Source: Photobacterium sp. TY1-4 (lineage in GTDB: Bacteria; Pseudomonadota; Gammaproteobacteria; Enterobacterales; Vibrionaceae). From it: 64,000 nt of DNA. Of this stretch, positions 28,601-36,365 are shown piece by piece. Positions within the stretch are counted from its first letter, which is position 1. Each line of letters starts with the position of its first letter. The notes under the pieces are model-generated. The model worked only from the letters and a program-made list of their open reading frames with translations. It was not told the DNA's origin and made no database searches. The position numbers and the translations under genes were made by a program. Where the stretch lies: assembly GCF_025398175.1 (NCBI RefSeq), contig NZ_CP099735.1, positions 1,178,001-1,242,000 of the forward strand, written 5' to 3'.

Positions 28601-29617
28601 TTACAGCAGGCCGTTGGTTTCCAAGAAGTTCGTCACCGAGTTGTACACTTTCTCGGCATTTGGCGAACGTTGGGCAAATACTTTCCATTGTGTTTTGGCA
28701 ATTTCACGGAACTTGCGACGCTCTTCGTCGGACCAGTTATGGATAGTGATGTCCGGATTCTGATTCGCCTCGGTCACCGCCGCCTGATCTGCAATCTTCA
28801 GTTGCGTCGTCATGTCGTAAGAAAAATCACGCACTGACGTCGTCAGGATGGTTTGCAGGTCAGCCGGCATCTTGTCCCACTTTTTCTGGCTGATTGAAAT
28901 ATCGATCAGCGGCAGGGAGTGGAAACCCGGCTGAACCGGATGCTGGGCGATGTCATTCATGCCCGCTTTCTGGTTGGTCGAAAAGACGGTGTAGTCCGCC
29001 GCGTCGATCACCCCTTTGCTCAGACCGGTGAACACTTCAGAGCCCGGCAGGTTCACCGGCGTTGCACCCGCAGCGGCAAACACCTGCTGTACCAGCCCTT
29101 CCGGCGCACGCAGTTTCAGGCCTTTCAGATCAGCCACGCCGTCCAGCGGCACTTTCGAGATGAATGATTCCACCCCGGTCGTAGAAGCGCCGACAAACTT
29201 CACACCATACGGCGCATACAGTTCCGTCATCAGCTCGTTGCCGCCGCCGTAGTTCATGTATTGCAACAGTTGCGTGGTATCGGACCAGGCACCAACCATG
29301 TTGCCAATCAGGCCGAATGCCGGATCTTTACCGGAGAAATAACCGGTTGCCGTTACATGACCATCGAGGATACCCATTTTGATCGCACCCAGCGTTTCGG
29401 TGTGTTTCACCACCGCGCCCACCGGCAGCAGATCGATGTCAATCCGGCCGTCAGACATTTTCTCGACCCGCTCTGCCCACTTCTGCTGCACTTTGAAGTT
29501 CAGATCGCCAGACGGATCCGATGACTGAATTTTCAGTTTGTAGTCGGCTGCAAACGCAGAGGATGCAAACAGACCAGTGAGGGTGACAGCGATGAGCGTT
29601 TTCGTCATTTTTTTCAT
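28601..29617 (-). CDS. TRAP transporter solute-binding protein (DctP type)
   Basis: The 338-aa product is exported: MKKMTKTLIAVTLTGLFASS is a signal peptide with cleavage after AFA. The mature part follows the DctP/SiaP fold, with GVKFVGASTTGVESFISKVP, the conserved arginine segment GLKLRAPEGLVQQVF (carboxylate binding) and VFTGLSKGVIDAADYTV. It binds the substrate in the periplasm and delivers it to DctQM. The start at 29617 was chosen for the signal peptide; the open frame runs on into the GntR operator region. It is first in the operon dctPQM-gntK-gnd. Confidence 0.93.
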   Translation of the reverse strand: MKKMTKTLIAVTLTGLFASSAFAADYKLKIQSSDPSGDLNFKVQQKWAERVEKMSDGRIDIDLLPVGAVVKHTETLGAIKMGILDGHVTATGYFSGKDPAFGLIGNMVGAWSDTTQLLQYMNYGGGNELMTELYAPYGVKFVGASTTGVESFISKVPLDGVADLKGLKLRAPEGLVQQVFAAAGATPVNLPGSEVFTGLSKGVIDAADYTVFSTNQKAGMNDIAQHPVQPGFHSLPLIDISISQKKWDKMPADLQTILTTSVRDFSYDMTTQLKIADQAAVTEANQNPDITIHNWSDEERRKFREIAKTQWKVFAQRSPNAEKVYNSVTNFLETNGLL

Positions 29618-29678
29618 CTTGGTGGGTATCCTTTTGAGTTTCACAACAACCGGCGGGTGACGCTTTTCAATCATCATT

Positions 29679-29717
29679 ATGTTACCGGTAACTTGATGCG
29701 GATGTTACCGGTAACAA
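29679..29717. promoter_or_regulatory. Two GntR operators upstream of the gluconate TRAP operon
   Basis: Two palindromes with core GTTACCGGTAAC lie at 29681-29692 and 29704-29715, within ATGTTACCGGTAACTT and ATGTTACCGGTAACAA, spaced 23 bases centre to centre (about two helical turns). They sit about 60-100 bases upstream of dctP, so GntR dimers could bind cooperatively on one DNA face. Confidence 0.9.
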
Positions 29718-29911
29718 CCAAGTAACGTCCATGATGATGATCACAGCTTGCGTGACAATTAACAACAGACTTGTCATTAAAATAAAAAGTGTGAAGTCGG
29801 TGGAGATCAGGATATAGAATCGATTGCGCGACATAAAAACAGGAGAATAGCCCGTGAATCATGAATGCTGTAACCTATGCGCAGGTTTTTCAATCCAAAC
29901 GCCGATACATC

Positions 29912-30613
29912 ATGTCCAGAAGCCAACGCCTGTTCGATCTGCTCCAGCTGCTCCGCTGCCACAAATATCCGGTCACCGGCGATTACCTTGCCCGCGAGCT
30001 GAATGTCAGTGTGCGTACCATTTATCGCGACATCGCGACGCTTCAGGGCCAGGGGGCGGAAATCGACGGCGAAGCCGGTCTGGGTTATGTGCTCAAACCC
30101 GGTTTTACCCTGCCGCCGTTGATGTTTACCCCAGATGAACTGGAAGTGCTGCGCCTGGGCGCAGAGTGGATCGCCCAACAGGCCGACAGCGAGTTCAGCG
30201 CCAGTGCACGGCACGCCATCGCCAAAATTGCAGCCGTGTTGCCGCAATCGCATACCTGGCAACCCGATGATGAGATCATGCGTGTCGGTCCGCTTCCGGC
30301 GATGACCGATCTGCCGCTCGACATGGCCCTTCTCAGAGCTGCGATCCGGCACCAGGCGAAGATCGACCTGGACTACCGGGATGGTCAGGGCAAGCTGAGC
30401 CAGCGCTGTGTCTGGCCGCTGCTGATTGGCGTCTTTCAGCAATGCTACGTTCTGGTTGCCTGGTGTGAACAGCGCGAGGATTTTCGTCATTTTCGCCTCG
30501 ATCGTATTGCCCGCTTCGCCCCGCAGGCCGAGCGCTATCCGCACCCACGCAAAGTGCTGTTGCGGCAATGGCGGCAGGCATCCGGGATCCCGACCGCCCA
30601 ACTCGGTTACTGA
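29912..30613 (+). CDS. WYL-domain transcriptional regulator (YafY-like)
   Basis: The 233-aa protein begins MSRSQRLFDLLQLLRCHKYP, followed by a winged HTH (GDYLARELNVSVRTIYRDIATL) and a WYL-type domain (IDLDYRDGQGKLSQRCVWPL, YVLVAWCEQREDFRHFRLDRI). It is close to E. coli YafY. WYL domains bind nucleic acid or small ligands and control stress or defence genes. The start at 29912 follows the YafY N terminus, although no strong ribosome site precedes it. The next gene, a VOC protein 81 bases away, is a common partner and likely target. Confidence 0.88.
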   Translation: MSRSQRLFDLLQLLRCHKYPVTGDYLARELNVSVRTIYRDIATLQGQGAEIDGEAGLGYVLKPGFTLPPLMFTPDELEVLRLGAEWIAQQADSEFSASARHAIAKIAAVLPQSHTWQPDDEIMRVGPLPAMTDLPLDMALLRAAIRHQAKIDLDYRDGQGKLSQRCVWPLLIGVFQQCYVLVAWCEQREDFRHFRLDRIARFAPQAERYPHPRKVLLRQWRQASGIPTAQLGY

Positions 30614-30694
30614 CGGGGTCGAAGGCTCCTGACAAAAACTGACAGTCCGACGACGTATGCTCTCTCCGTCCCGAATCATCAAGGAGAGAACATC

Positions 30695-31063
30695 ATGACA
30701 GCACCTCACACCACGATTTTATATGTCCGCGATTTAACACAGAGCCTGGCGTTCTATCAGCAACTGCTCGGCGCAGCGCCACTGGAAGCCACAGAAACCT
30801 TTGCTCTTTTCGCCCTCAATGAAGGCGCCATGCTCGGCCTGTGGCACCAGGACAAAGTCGTGCCGCCCTGTGCGGGATCCACGCAGGCCCGCAGCGAGCT
30901 CTGCTTCCCGATGAGGGATCGCGATACCCTCCTCGGCACCTGCGAGCGTCTGGCGGCTCAGGGCGTTGATATCGCGCAATCGCCGACCGAGATGCCATTT
31001 GGCCTGACATTTCTGATCACCGATCCTGACCAGCACCGTATTCGCTACCTGCTGCCGAACTAA
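30695..31063 (+). CDS. VOC-superfamily protein (glyoxalase/bleomycin-resistance fold)
   Basis: The 122-aa protein has the paired beta-alpha-beta-beta-beta module of VOC proteins: ILYVRDLTQSLAFYQQLLGA at the start and the matching second half ending in MPFGLTFLITDPDQHRIRYL. Family members are dioxygenases, isomerases or drug-binding proteins; the metal ligands are incomplete here (no clear His in the first strand), so catalysis is uncertain. AAGGAGAG precedes the ATG. Confidence 0.85.
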   Translation: MTAPHTTILYVRDLTQSLAFYQQLLGAAPLEATETFALFALNEGAMLGLWHQDKVVPPCAGSTQARSELCFPMRDRDTLLGTCERLAAQGVDIAQSPTEMPFGLTFLITDPDQHRIRYLLPN

Positions 31064-31118
31064 TCACACATCATTTGAATCTGTGCCCGCTGCGAAAGCG
31101 GGCGCTGAGGAGACACTT

Positions 31119-31934
31119 ATGACCAGTTTTACCCACACCCAGGGGCAATCCCTTCCGATCAATGCGGCGGACATTTACGTCGAAATTGCCGGCAACCCAA
31201 CAGGCGAGCCCTTGGTGCTCTTGCACGGCGGCCTCGGTAACATGATGGATTTCAACGCCATCGTGGAACACTTGCCTGAGCAGTTTCAATTGATCGGGAT
31301 TGATTTTCGCGGCCACGGCAAGTCGACCCTTGGCAATGCGCCGCTGACGTATCGCCAGTATCAGGCCGATGTTGAAGCCGTGCTGGATCAGCTCGGGATC
31401 ACGCACTATAGCGTCATTGGCTTTAGCGATGGCGGGATCACCGCACTCCGGCTGGCGGCGGCGCAGCCTTCGCGGATCCGGGCTCTGGTCACCATCGGCG
31501 CCCACCACCAACTGGCAGAAGACGATCCGGTGTTGGGGATGTACGCCGCGATGACCGCAAGCAAATGGCGCGCCCTGTTTCCGGACAACGTCGCCCGATA
31601 TGAAGCCACGAACCCTGAGCCGGACTTTGATCGCCTGGTACCTGCCGTGGTCGCATTGTGGACAGAGACCGCCGCCTACCCCGGCGAGGCCATTCACCAC
31701 ATCACCGCCCCGACCCTGATGGTGCGTGGCGATCAGGATCATCTGTGTACCCGGGCGCATACCCTGGCATTAGGTGAGTCTGTGCCTCAGGCAGAGTTCT
31801 TCAACCTGCCGGGCACCGGGCATGACGTCCTCAATGAAGCTCCGTCGCTCTGCATGGCCGGTCTCACCCCGTTCCTGTTGCAACATTGCACTGAATCCGG
31901 CAACGCCATGGCGTTCAGTACGTCCCCCGCGTAA
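31119..31934 (+). CDS. Alpha/beta hydrolase
   Basis: The 271-aa protein shows the alpha/beta hydrolase fold with oxyanion-hole segment LVLLHGGLGNMMDF, the nucleophile elbow GFSDGG (Ser), an acid in RGDQDHLC and the catalytic His in GTGHDVL. GAGGAG lies upstream of the chosen ATG. The substrate is unknown. It follows the WYL-VOC pair in the same direction and may be co-expressed. Confidence 0.88.
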   Translation: MTSFTHTQGQSLPINAADIYVEIAGNPTGEPLVLLHGGLGNMMDFNAIVEHLPEQFQLIGIDFRGHGKSTLGNAPLTYRQYQADVEAVLDQLGITHYSVIGFSDGGITALRLAAAQPSRIRALVTIGAHHQLAEDDPVLGMYAAMTASKWRALFPDNVARYEATNPEPDFDRLVPAVVALWTETAAYPGEAIHHITAPTLMVRGDQDHLCTRAHTLALGESVPQAEFFNLPGTGHDVLNEAPSLCMAGLTPFLLQHCTESGNAMAFSTSPA

Positions 31935-32093
31935 TGGTTCAGCGCGCGGCACAAGGCATCACGGTCGTGGTGCCTTCAGTCATTTTCCGATTCTATTTTC
32001 AACGCTGAGCACAACACAGGGACAACCGGGATGCCAATGGCCCCGAAAATGCGGTATTTTAGGCGAAGTAACAACTGACAAAACCGGTAGAGA

Positions 32094-32876
32094 ATGAACA
32101 CAACCCGCAACAATCTGACCGAGGCGGCATTGCAACTCATGGCGATTCGCGGCGGCGCGCGATGCTATACGTTTAACCCGGAGCGTGACCGCTTCAACCT
32201 TGGGTACTGCGTCGACACCCGCGTCCGGGATGGGCTAAATGCCAACCGGATCGCCATTAACCAGCGCCATCTCGCCATTGCTTCCCAGTATCCGTTTGCG
32301 CACCAGTTGGAAGCGCATTTCCAGATGCTGGTGGAGAACCGCACCCCGGTGCTTGTGGTGCTGGCCAGTCTCAGCGATATGCAAAACAATGAATTGCCGG
32401 ATTACTTTTCACAGGCCGCGACGTTCGGCCGCATTCAAACCCAATCAAATGCGCGCAATACCGAAGCGCTCGGCGACGGTATCGAAGCCCATTGCTACCA
32501 GCTCACGGTGGCCGGCTACGACGCCACGATTGAGATCCCGGTCGTCCATGTCCATAACTGGCCGGATCATCAAACCATCAGCCCGGCGGCAACCGCGAAC
32601 CTGGTGACCCTGATTGAAAGCATCACCCGCGAAAAAATCGCCTTTTATGAATCCCGCCGCAGCCGCGCCGTACATGATGCGACCAAACTGCTGCCCGTCA
32701 TTCATTGTCGCGCCGGCGTCGGACGTACCGGCCAGACCATTGCCGCCATGGCCATGCGCCAGGACCCGAACCTCCCCCTGCACGTCATTACCCACGACCT
32801 GCGGGCATCGCGCAACGACACGATGATCCAGACCCCGAGCCAGATGGAAACCCTGCTCGAAATGGCCCGGCAATAA
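32094..32876 (+). CDS. YopH-like protein tyrosine phosphatase
   Basis: The 260-aa protein is a classical tyrosine phosphatase domain: the P-loop HCRAGVGRTG has Cys205 and Arg211, the WPD loop NWPDHQ gives the general acid Asp158, and the Q loop is seen near RNDTMIQTPSQ (Gln246). Several stretches recall the catalytic domain of the Yersinia type III effector YopH and Salmonella SptP very closely, for example QLEAHFQMLVENRTPVL, LGDGIEAHCYQLTV and PVIHCRAGVGRT. The secretion and chaperone-binding region of YopH is absent: the protein starts almost at the phosphatase fold, and no signal peptide or type III genes are seen here. It could be a cytosolic enzyme or an effector leaving by another route. 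Confidence 0.88.
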   Translation: MNTTRNNLTEAALQLMAIRGGARCYTFNPERDRFNLGYCVDTRVRDGLNANRIAINQRHLAIASQYPFAHQLEAHFQMLVENRTPVLVVLASLSDMQNNELPDYFSQAATFGRIQTQSNARNTEALGDGIEAHCYQLTVAGYDATIEIPVVHVHNWPDHQTISPAATANLVTLIESITREKIAFYESRRSRAVHDATKLLPVIHCRAGVGRTGQTIAAMAMRQDPNLPLHVITHDLRASRNDTMIQTPSQMETLLEMARQ

Positions 32877-32931
32877 CGCCGACCGACAGTTCACGCCAGC
32901 GCCTGGAACCAGCAATGCGCCAGGTGCTTGC

Positions 32932-33834
32932 CTAAAGCACCGCGTTTTGAGTCCGCGCCACCAGAAAGTCAATGAACAGGCGGATCAACGGATTCGGATA
33001 GGCGCTGGCTTTATACATCGCATATACATGGCCGCTGGTGTTTTCACTTAGGCTCGGCACCCAGCCGTCTAACAACACCACAAGCTCCCCGCGCCGTACG
33101 TAATCCGCCACCATCCAGCTCGATAGCTGGGCAATTCCGCAATCACCGAGCAACGCCGCCAACAACGGTGTTCCGCCTTTCGAGGTGACATTACCGCACA
33201 CCGGCACTTTGCGCTGCTGGCGACCATTGGCAAAGTACCAGTATGACTGACGGCGCCCGCGATTGAGCAGCAGACAATTATGCGACGCCAGTTCATCCGG
33301 ATGCGCCGGAATGCCGTGAGCCGCCAGATAACCCGGTGTCGCGCACACCAGGGTGTGATTGGACAGCAGCGGCCGGGCCTTGAGTTGTGAGTCCGGCAGC
33401 ACGCCGACCCGGATCGACACATCAACATCCTCGCTGTAGAGATCGACCACCTGATTTTCCAGCTCTAACGCCAGAGAAATACCGGGATAACGCTTCAAAA
33501 ATTCGGGGATCAGCGGGCAAACGTGCAAGCGGCCAAAGCTTTCGAACACGGAAATACGCAGCTTCCCTTCCGGCTCGCCGGGGGTGTCGCGCAGCGCGGC
33601 CTGGAGGTGATCAACCTCTTCCACGATCCGGCCTGCGCCTTCCAAAAACAAAGCCCCTTTCTCCGTCAGTCGCAAAACCCGCGTACTGCGCACAAACAAC
33701 GCGGTATGGAGCTCTTTTTCCAGCGCATCGATTTTTCTCGCCACTGATGACGGCGCCATATTCAGTACCGCCGCCGCTTGGCTGAAGCTGCCGGTTTCCA
33801 CCACCTTGAGAAACACCCGGATCGAATTCAACAT
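32932..33834 (-). CDS. LysR-family regulator
   Basis: The 300-aa product has a LysR HTH (IRVFLKVVETGSFSQAAAVL, MAPSSVARKIDALEKEL) and an effector domain of the AaeR/DmlR-like group (GKLRISVFESFGRLHVCPLI, DVSIRVGVLPDSQLKARPL). AAGGTGG precedes the chosen ATG. It is divergent from the AhpD-like gene with 108 bases between, and is its likely regulator. Confidence 0.92.
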   Translation of the reverse strand: MLNSIRVFLKVVETGSFSQAAAVLNMAPSSVARKIDALEKELHTALFVRSTRVLRLTEKGALFLEGAGRIVEEVDHLQAALRDTPGEPEGKLRISVFESFGRLHVCPLIPEFLKRYPGISLALELENQVVDLYSEDVDVSIRVGVLPDSQLKARPLLSNHTLVCATPGYLAAHGIPAHPDELASHNCLLLNRGRRQSYWYFANGRQQRKVPVCGNVTSKGGTPLLAALLGDCGIAQLSSWMVADYVRRGELVVLLDGWVPSLSENTSGHVYAMYKASAYPNPLIRLFIDFLVARTQNAVL

Positions 33835-33942
33835 GCGCCACCTTTGCAATTTACGCAAAACTGATTGAGTTATTTTGTGGATTCTATTGAGATCCGGCGA
33901 AATATACAATGCAGAGCATGTTCACCAACAGGAGAAAACACC

Positions 33943-34407
33943 ATGGCAAATATTTCATTTGACCAGATCCCGGGAAAACTGATGGCCTGCATGATGCAGT
34001 CAGAGAACTACATCAATGGGTTAACCTGTACCAACCACGCCCAGCTGGAGCTGATCCGCTACTATGCGTCCGTTCTCAATCAATGCGCCTATTGTATCGA
34101 TATGCACTTCAAGGAAGCAGTCGCGGCGGGAGAAAGCACGCAACGCCTGTACGCCGTTGCCGTCTGGCGTGACGTTAGTTTCTACTCCGAGCAAGAGCAG
34201 GCTTTGCTGGCCTGGACAGAAGCGGTCACTGACATCCGGGAAAACAGCGGGACACGACAGGCATCTTTTGAACACCTGCTGCACTTTTACACGCGGGAAG
34301 AGATTGCCAACCTGACCCTGGCCATCGCGCAGATGAATACCTGGAACCGGCTGGCCAAATCATTCGGCTTTGAAGCCGGGACGTATAAAGTCGGCGCGTA
34401 CGCATAA
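33943..34407 (+). CDS. Carboxymuconolactone decarboxylase/AhpD-like protein
   Basis: The 154-aa protein has the CMD fold with the AhpD-type redox motif in NQCAYCIDMHFKEAV (CxxC followed by His), so a thiol-disulphide or peroxidase-linked role is likely rather than lactone decarboxylation. AGGAG precedes the ATG at 33943 by 8 bases. The divergent LysR gene probably controls it. An 8-bp inverted repeat CCTGCCAG (34428-34435 with 34461-34468) follows the stop codon but has no T run. Confidence 0.88.
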   Translation: MANISFDQIPGKLMACMMQSENYINGLTCTNHAQLELIRYYASVLNQCAYCIDMHFKEAVAAGESTQRLYAVAVWRDVSFYSEQEQALLAWTEAVTDIRENSGTRQASFEHLLHFYTREEIANLTLAIAQMNTWNRLAKSFGFEAGTYKVGAYA

Positions 34408-34569
34408 TCATCTTTTACCCACATCGACCTGCCAGGCGGTTGACCCAACACCAACCTGTGCTGGCAGGCTCTCCGTACCCGGCGTGTTTCACTGCGCGCG
34501 AACCCATTCATTTGACCAAAGAAAATAGCAACTTCATCACATTCCACTATCAAAATGAGATTCAGGTTT

Positions 34570-34591
34570 GCATTTTTGTTAAAAAAAATGC
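34570..34591. promoter_or_regulatory. AT-rich palindrome in the hcn upstream region
   Basis: GCATTTTT (34570-34577) and AAAAATGC (34584-34591) form a perfect inverted repeat about 80 bases upstream of hcnA. The region is much richer in A and T than its surroundings. It is a candidate operator or curved promoter DNA; no FNR/ANR-type TTGAT-N4-ATCAA site was found between 34408 and 34672. Confidence 0.4.
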
Positions 34592-34672
34592 GTTTGTCAT
34601 AACCTTATAAAATTAGTGGTGTTAGTATGCACCCGATTTCACAGTCAATTTCACAAGTTGGTATGGAAGATA

Positions 34673-34987
34673 ATGATTAAAAGAACACAAGACATCACTG
34701 AAGCACTCGACAAGCCGTTTTCGATCCAGGTCGACGGCATCTCGATTCCGGCAGTCGAAGGGGAAAGTGTATTAAGCGCGCTACTGGCCTCAAACATTCG
34801 TCAACTGATGAAAAACGATTATGGCGCCGAGTCCGGCGCTTACTGCGGAATGGGTGTTTGTCACTGTTGCCTGATCCACATTGACGGCCGACACAAACAA
34901 CGTGCCTGTCAGACGATTGTCAAACCCGACATGAACATCGAAACCGGTCGGAACAACGTGTTGGAGCAAGAGGTGAAGCATGGCTAA
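34673..34987 (+). CDS. hcnA: Hydrogen cyanide synthase subunit HcnA ([2Fe-2S] protein)
   Basis: The 104-aa protein is a small [2Fe-2S] ferredoxin-like subunit with Cys58, Cys63, Cys66 and Cys79 (YCGMGVCHCCLIHIDG and RACQTIV). In cyanide synthase, and in related opine and D-hydroxyproline dehydrogenases, it carries electrons from the flavin subunits. Its length equals Pseudomonas HcnA as recalled, and the CGMGVCHCCL stretch is the same. GGAAG lies a few bases upstream of the ATG at 34673. It overlaps hcnB by 8 bases. Confidence 0.82.
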   Translation: MIKRTQDITEALDKPFSIQVDGISIPAVEGESVLSALLASNIRQLMKNDYGAESGAYCGMGVCHCCLIHIDGRHKQRACQTIVKPDMNIETGRNNVLEQEVKHG

Positions 34988-36365
34988 GAAGGTTGTTATC
35001 GTCGGGGCTGGCCCTGCGGGCATGTCAGCCGCCACGGAACTGGCAAAGTTCGGTATTCACACCACTGTCCTTGAAGAAGCGCCGAAAGCCGGCGGTGTTA
35101 TTTATCGTGGCCCATGGCGCAAAACCCTGGATATGCCGCACCTGGATGAAAAACTGCAAGAATCGATCGATAAGATCCAGCAGAACTATCAGCAATATCG
35201 CTCGTTCATTGATCTGAGAACGCAAACCCGCGTGCTGGGGCCATTAGGCAACAACAGCCTGTTGCTGACCCATGACCATCAACTTTCCACCATCGAATAT
35301 GACCAATTGATTCTGGCAACCGGATGCCAGGAGCGCAGTGTGCCTTTTCCGGGCTGGCAATTACCCGGGGTCATGTTACTCGGTGGCATCCAGCTTCAGC
35401 TGAAGAGCGGATTGGTCAGACCGGGGCACAAAGTCGTGATCGCCGGAACCGGGCCGTTATTGGTGCTGGTTGCCTGCCAGCTGCATAAAGCCGGGTGCCA
35501 GGTTGAAGCCATCTGCGAAGCGGCGAAGTTTTCTTCTATCGCCAAAGAAACCTTAGGCTTACTCAACCGGCCACAACAGGCACTCAATGGGCTCTCCATG
35601 ATGTTATACCTCAAGCAGCACAAGATCCCGCTGCATTATGGCTGGGGACTGGTGAAAGCTTCGGGGGTGGAGCAGCTCAATGAAGTCACCATGGCGCCGT
35701 ACAACGATCAATGGGAACCGGATCGCACCAAAGCCGTGACCCAGAATGTCGACACGCTCGGGGTGGGCTACGGCTTCTCGGCCCGCTCACAACTGGCTCA
35801 GTTAATGGGACTCGATATCGCATATGACCACATGAGTGGCGCGATTCCGACCACGGACGACTGGCAACGCAGCAGCGTGGACGGCGTGTTCTGTGCCGGG
35901 GACAGTGCCAAGCTGGCCGGTGCCGATGCCGCAATGCTGGAAGGCCGGATCTCCGCACAGGCCATCGCTGCGGAACAGGGCAAGCTGAGCCACACCGAAG
36001 CCGAGCAACAGATCCACGCCATGCGCCGCAATTTAACGCGTTTTTACCGTTTCCGTCAGGCGTTTGATACCGCAGGCTACCGGGAATCCGGATTGCTGTC
36101 ACTGCCGGATGAAGACACGGTGATCTGCCGTTGTGAACAGGTGAAACGACGTGCCATTGATGAAGCCATTGCACAAGGTTGCCGCGATATCGTGACCCTG
36201 AAAATGCGCACTCGCGTCACCATGGGCGATTGTCAGGGGAAAACCTGCGCCCATTACTGTTATGACCGTTTAAAGGAAGAAGGCTACGGTCAGGACCAAG
36301 GTCTGGTCCGCCCAAGGTTCCCGTTAGATCCAATCCCGTTCGCTGCTCTGGAGGATAATGAATGA
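34980..36365 (+). CDS. hcnB: Hydrogen cyanide synthase subunit HcnB
   Basis: The 461-aa FAD/NAD-type oxidoreductase has an N-terminal GxGxxG (VVIVGAGPAGMSAATELAKF), a second dinucleotide motif VVIAGTGPLLVLVACQL and a C-terminal BFD-like [2Fe-2S] region (CRCEQVKRRAIDEAI then GDCQGKTCAHYC). The phrases ERSVPFPGWQLPGVMLLGG and RPRFPLDPIPFAALE correspond to Pseudomonas HcnB as I recall it. Together with HcnA and HcnC it would oxidise glycine to HCN and CO2 at the membrane. Opine oxidase or D-hydroxyproline dehydrogenase alpha subunits share the fold and are the main alternatives. Confidence 0.82.
   Translation: MAKKVVIVGAGPAGMSAATELAKFGIHTTVLEEAPKAGGVIYRGPWRKTLDMPHLDEKLQESIDKIQQNYQQYRSFIDLRTQTRVLGPLGNNSLLLTHDHQLSTIEYDQLILATGCQERSVPFPGWQLPGVMLLGGIQLQLKSGLVRPGHKVVIAGTGPLLVLVACQLHKAGCQVEAICEAAKFSSIAKETLGLLNRPQQALNGLSMMLYLKQHKIPLHYGWGLVKASGVEQLNEVTMAPYNDQWEPDRTKAVTQNVDTLGVGYGFSARSQLAQLMGLDIAYDHMSGAIPTTDDWQRSSVDGVFCAGDSAKLAGADAAMLEGRISAQAIAAEQGKLSHTEAEQQIHAMRRNLTRFYRFRQAFDTAGYRESGLLSLPDEDTVICRCEQVKRRAIDEAIAQGCRDIVTLKMRTRVTMGDCQGKTCAHYCYDRLKEEGYGQDQGLVRPRFPLDPIPFAALEDNE

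Noticed and set aside
29807..30709. 300-aa frame opposite the WYL regulator
   Set aside because: Antisense shadow of a clear HTH/WYL gene; no motif or start signal.
34408..34672. FNR/ANR box or lux box in front of hcnA
   Set aside because: No TTGAT-N4-ATCAA match; the CCTGCCAG/CTGGCAGG repeat is spaced too far apart for a lux-type box.
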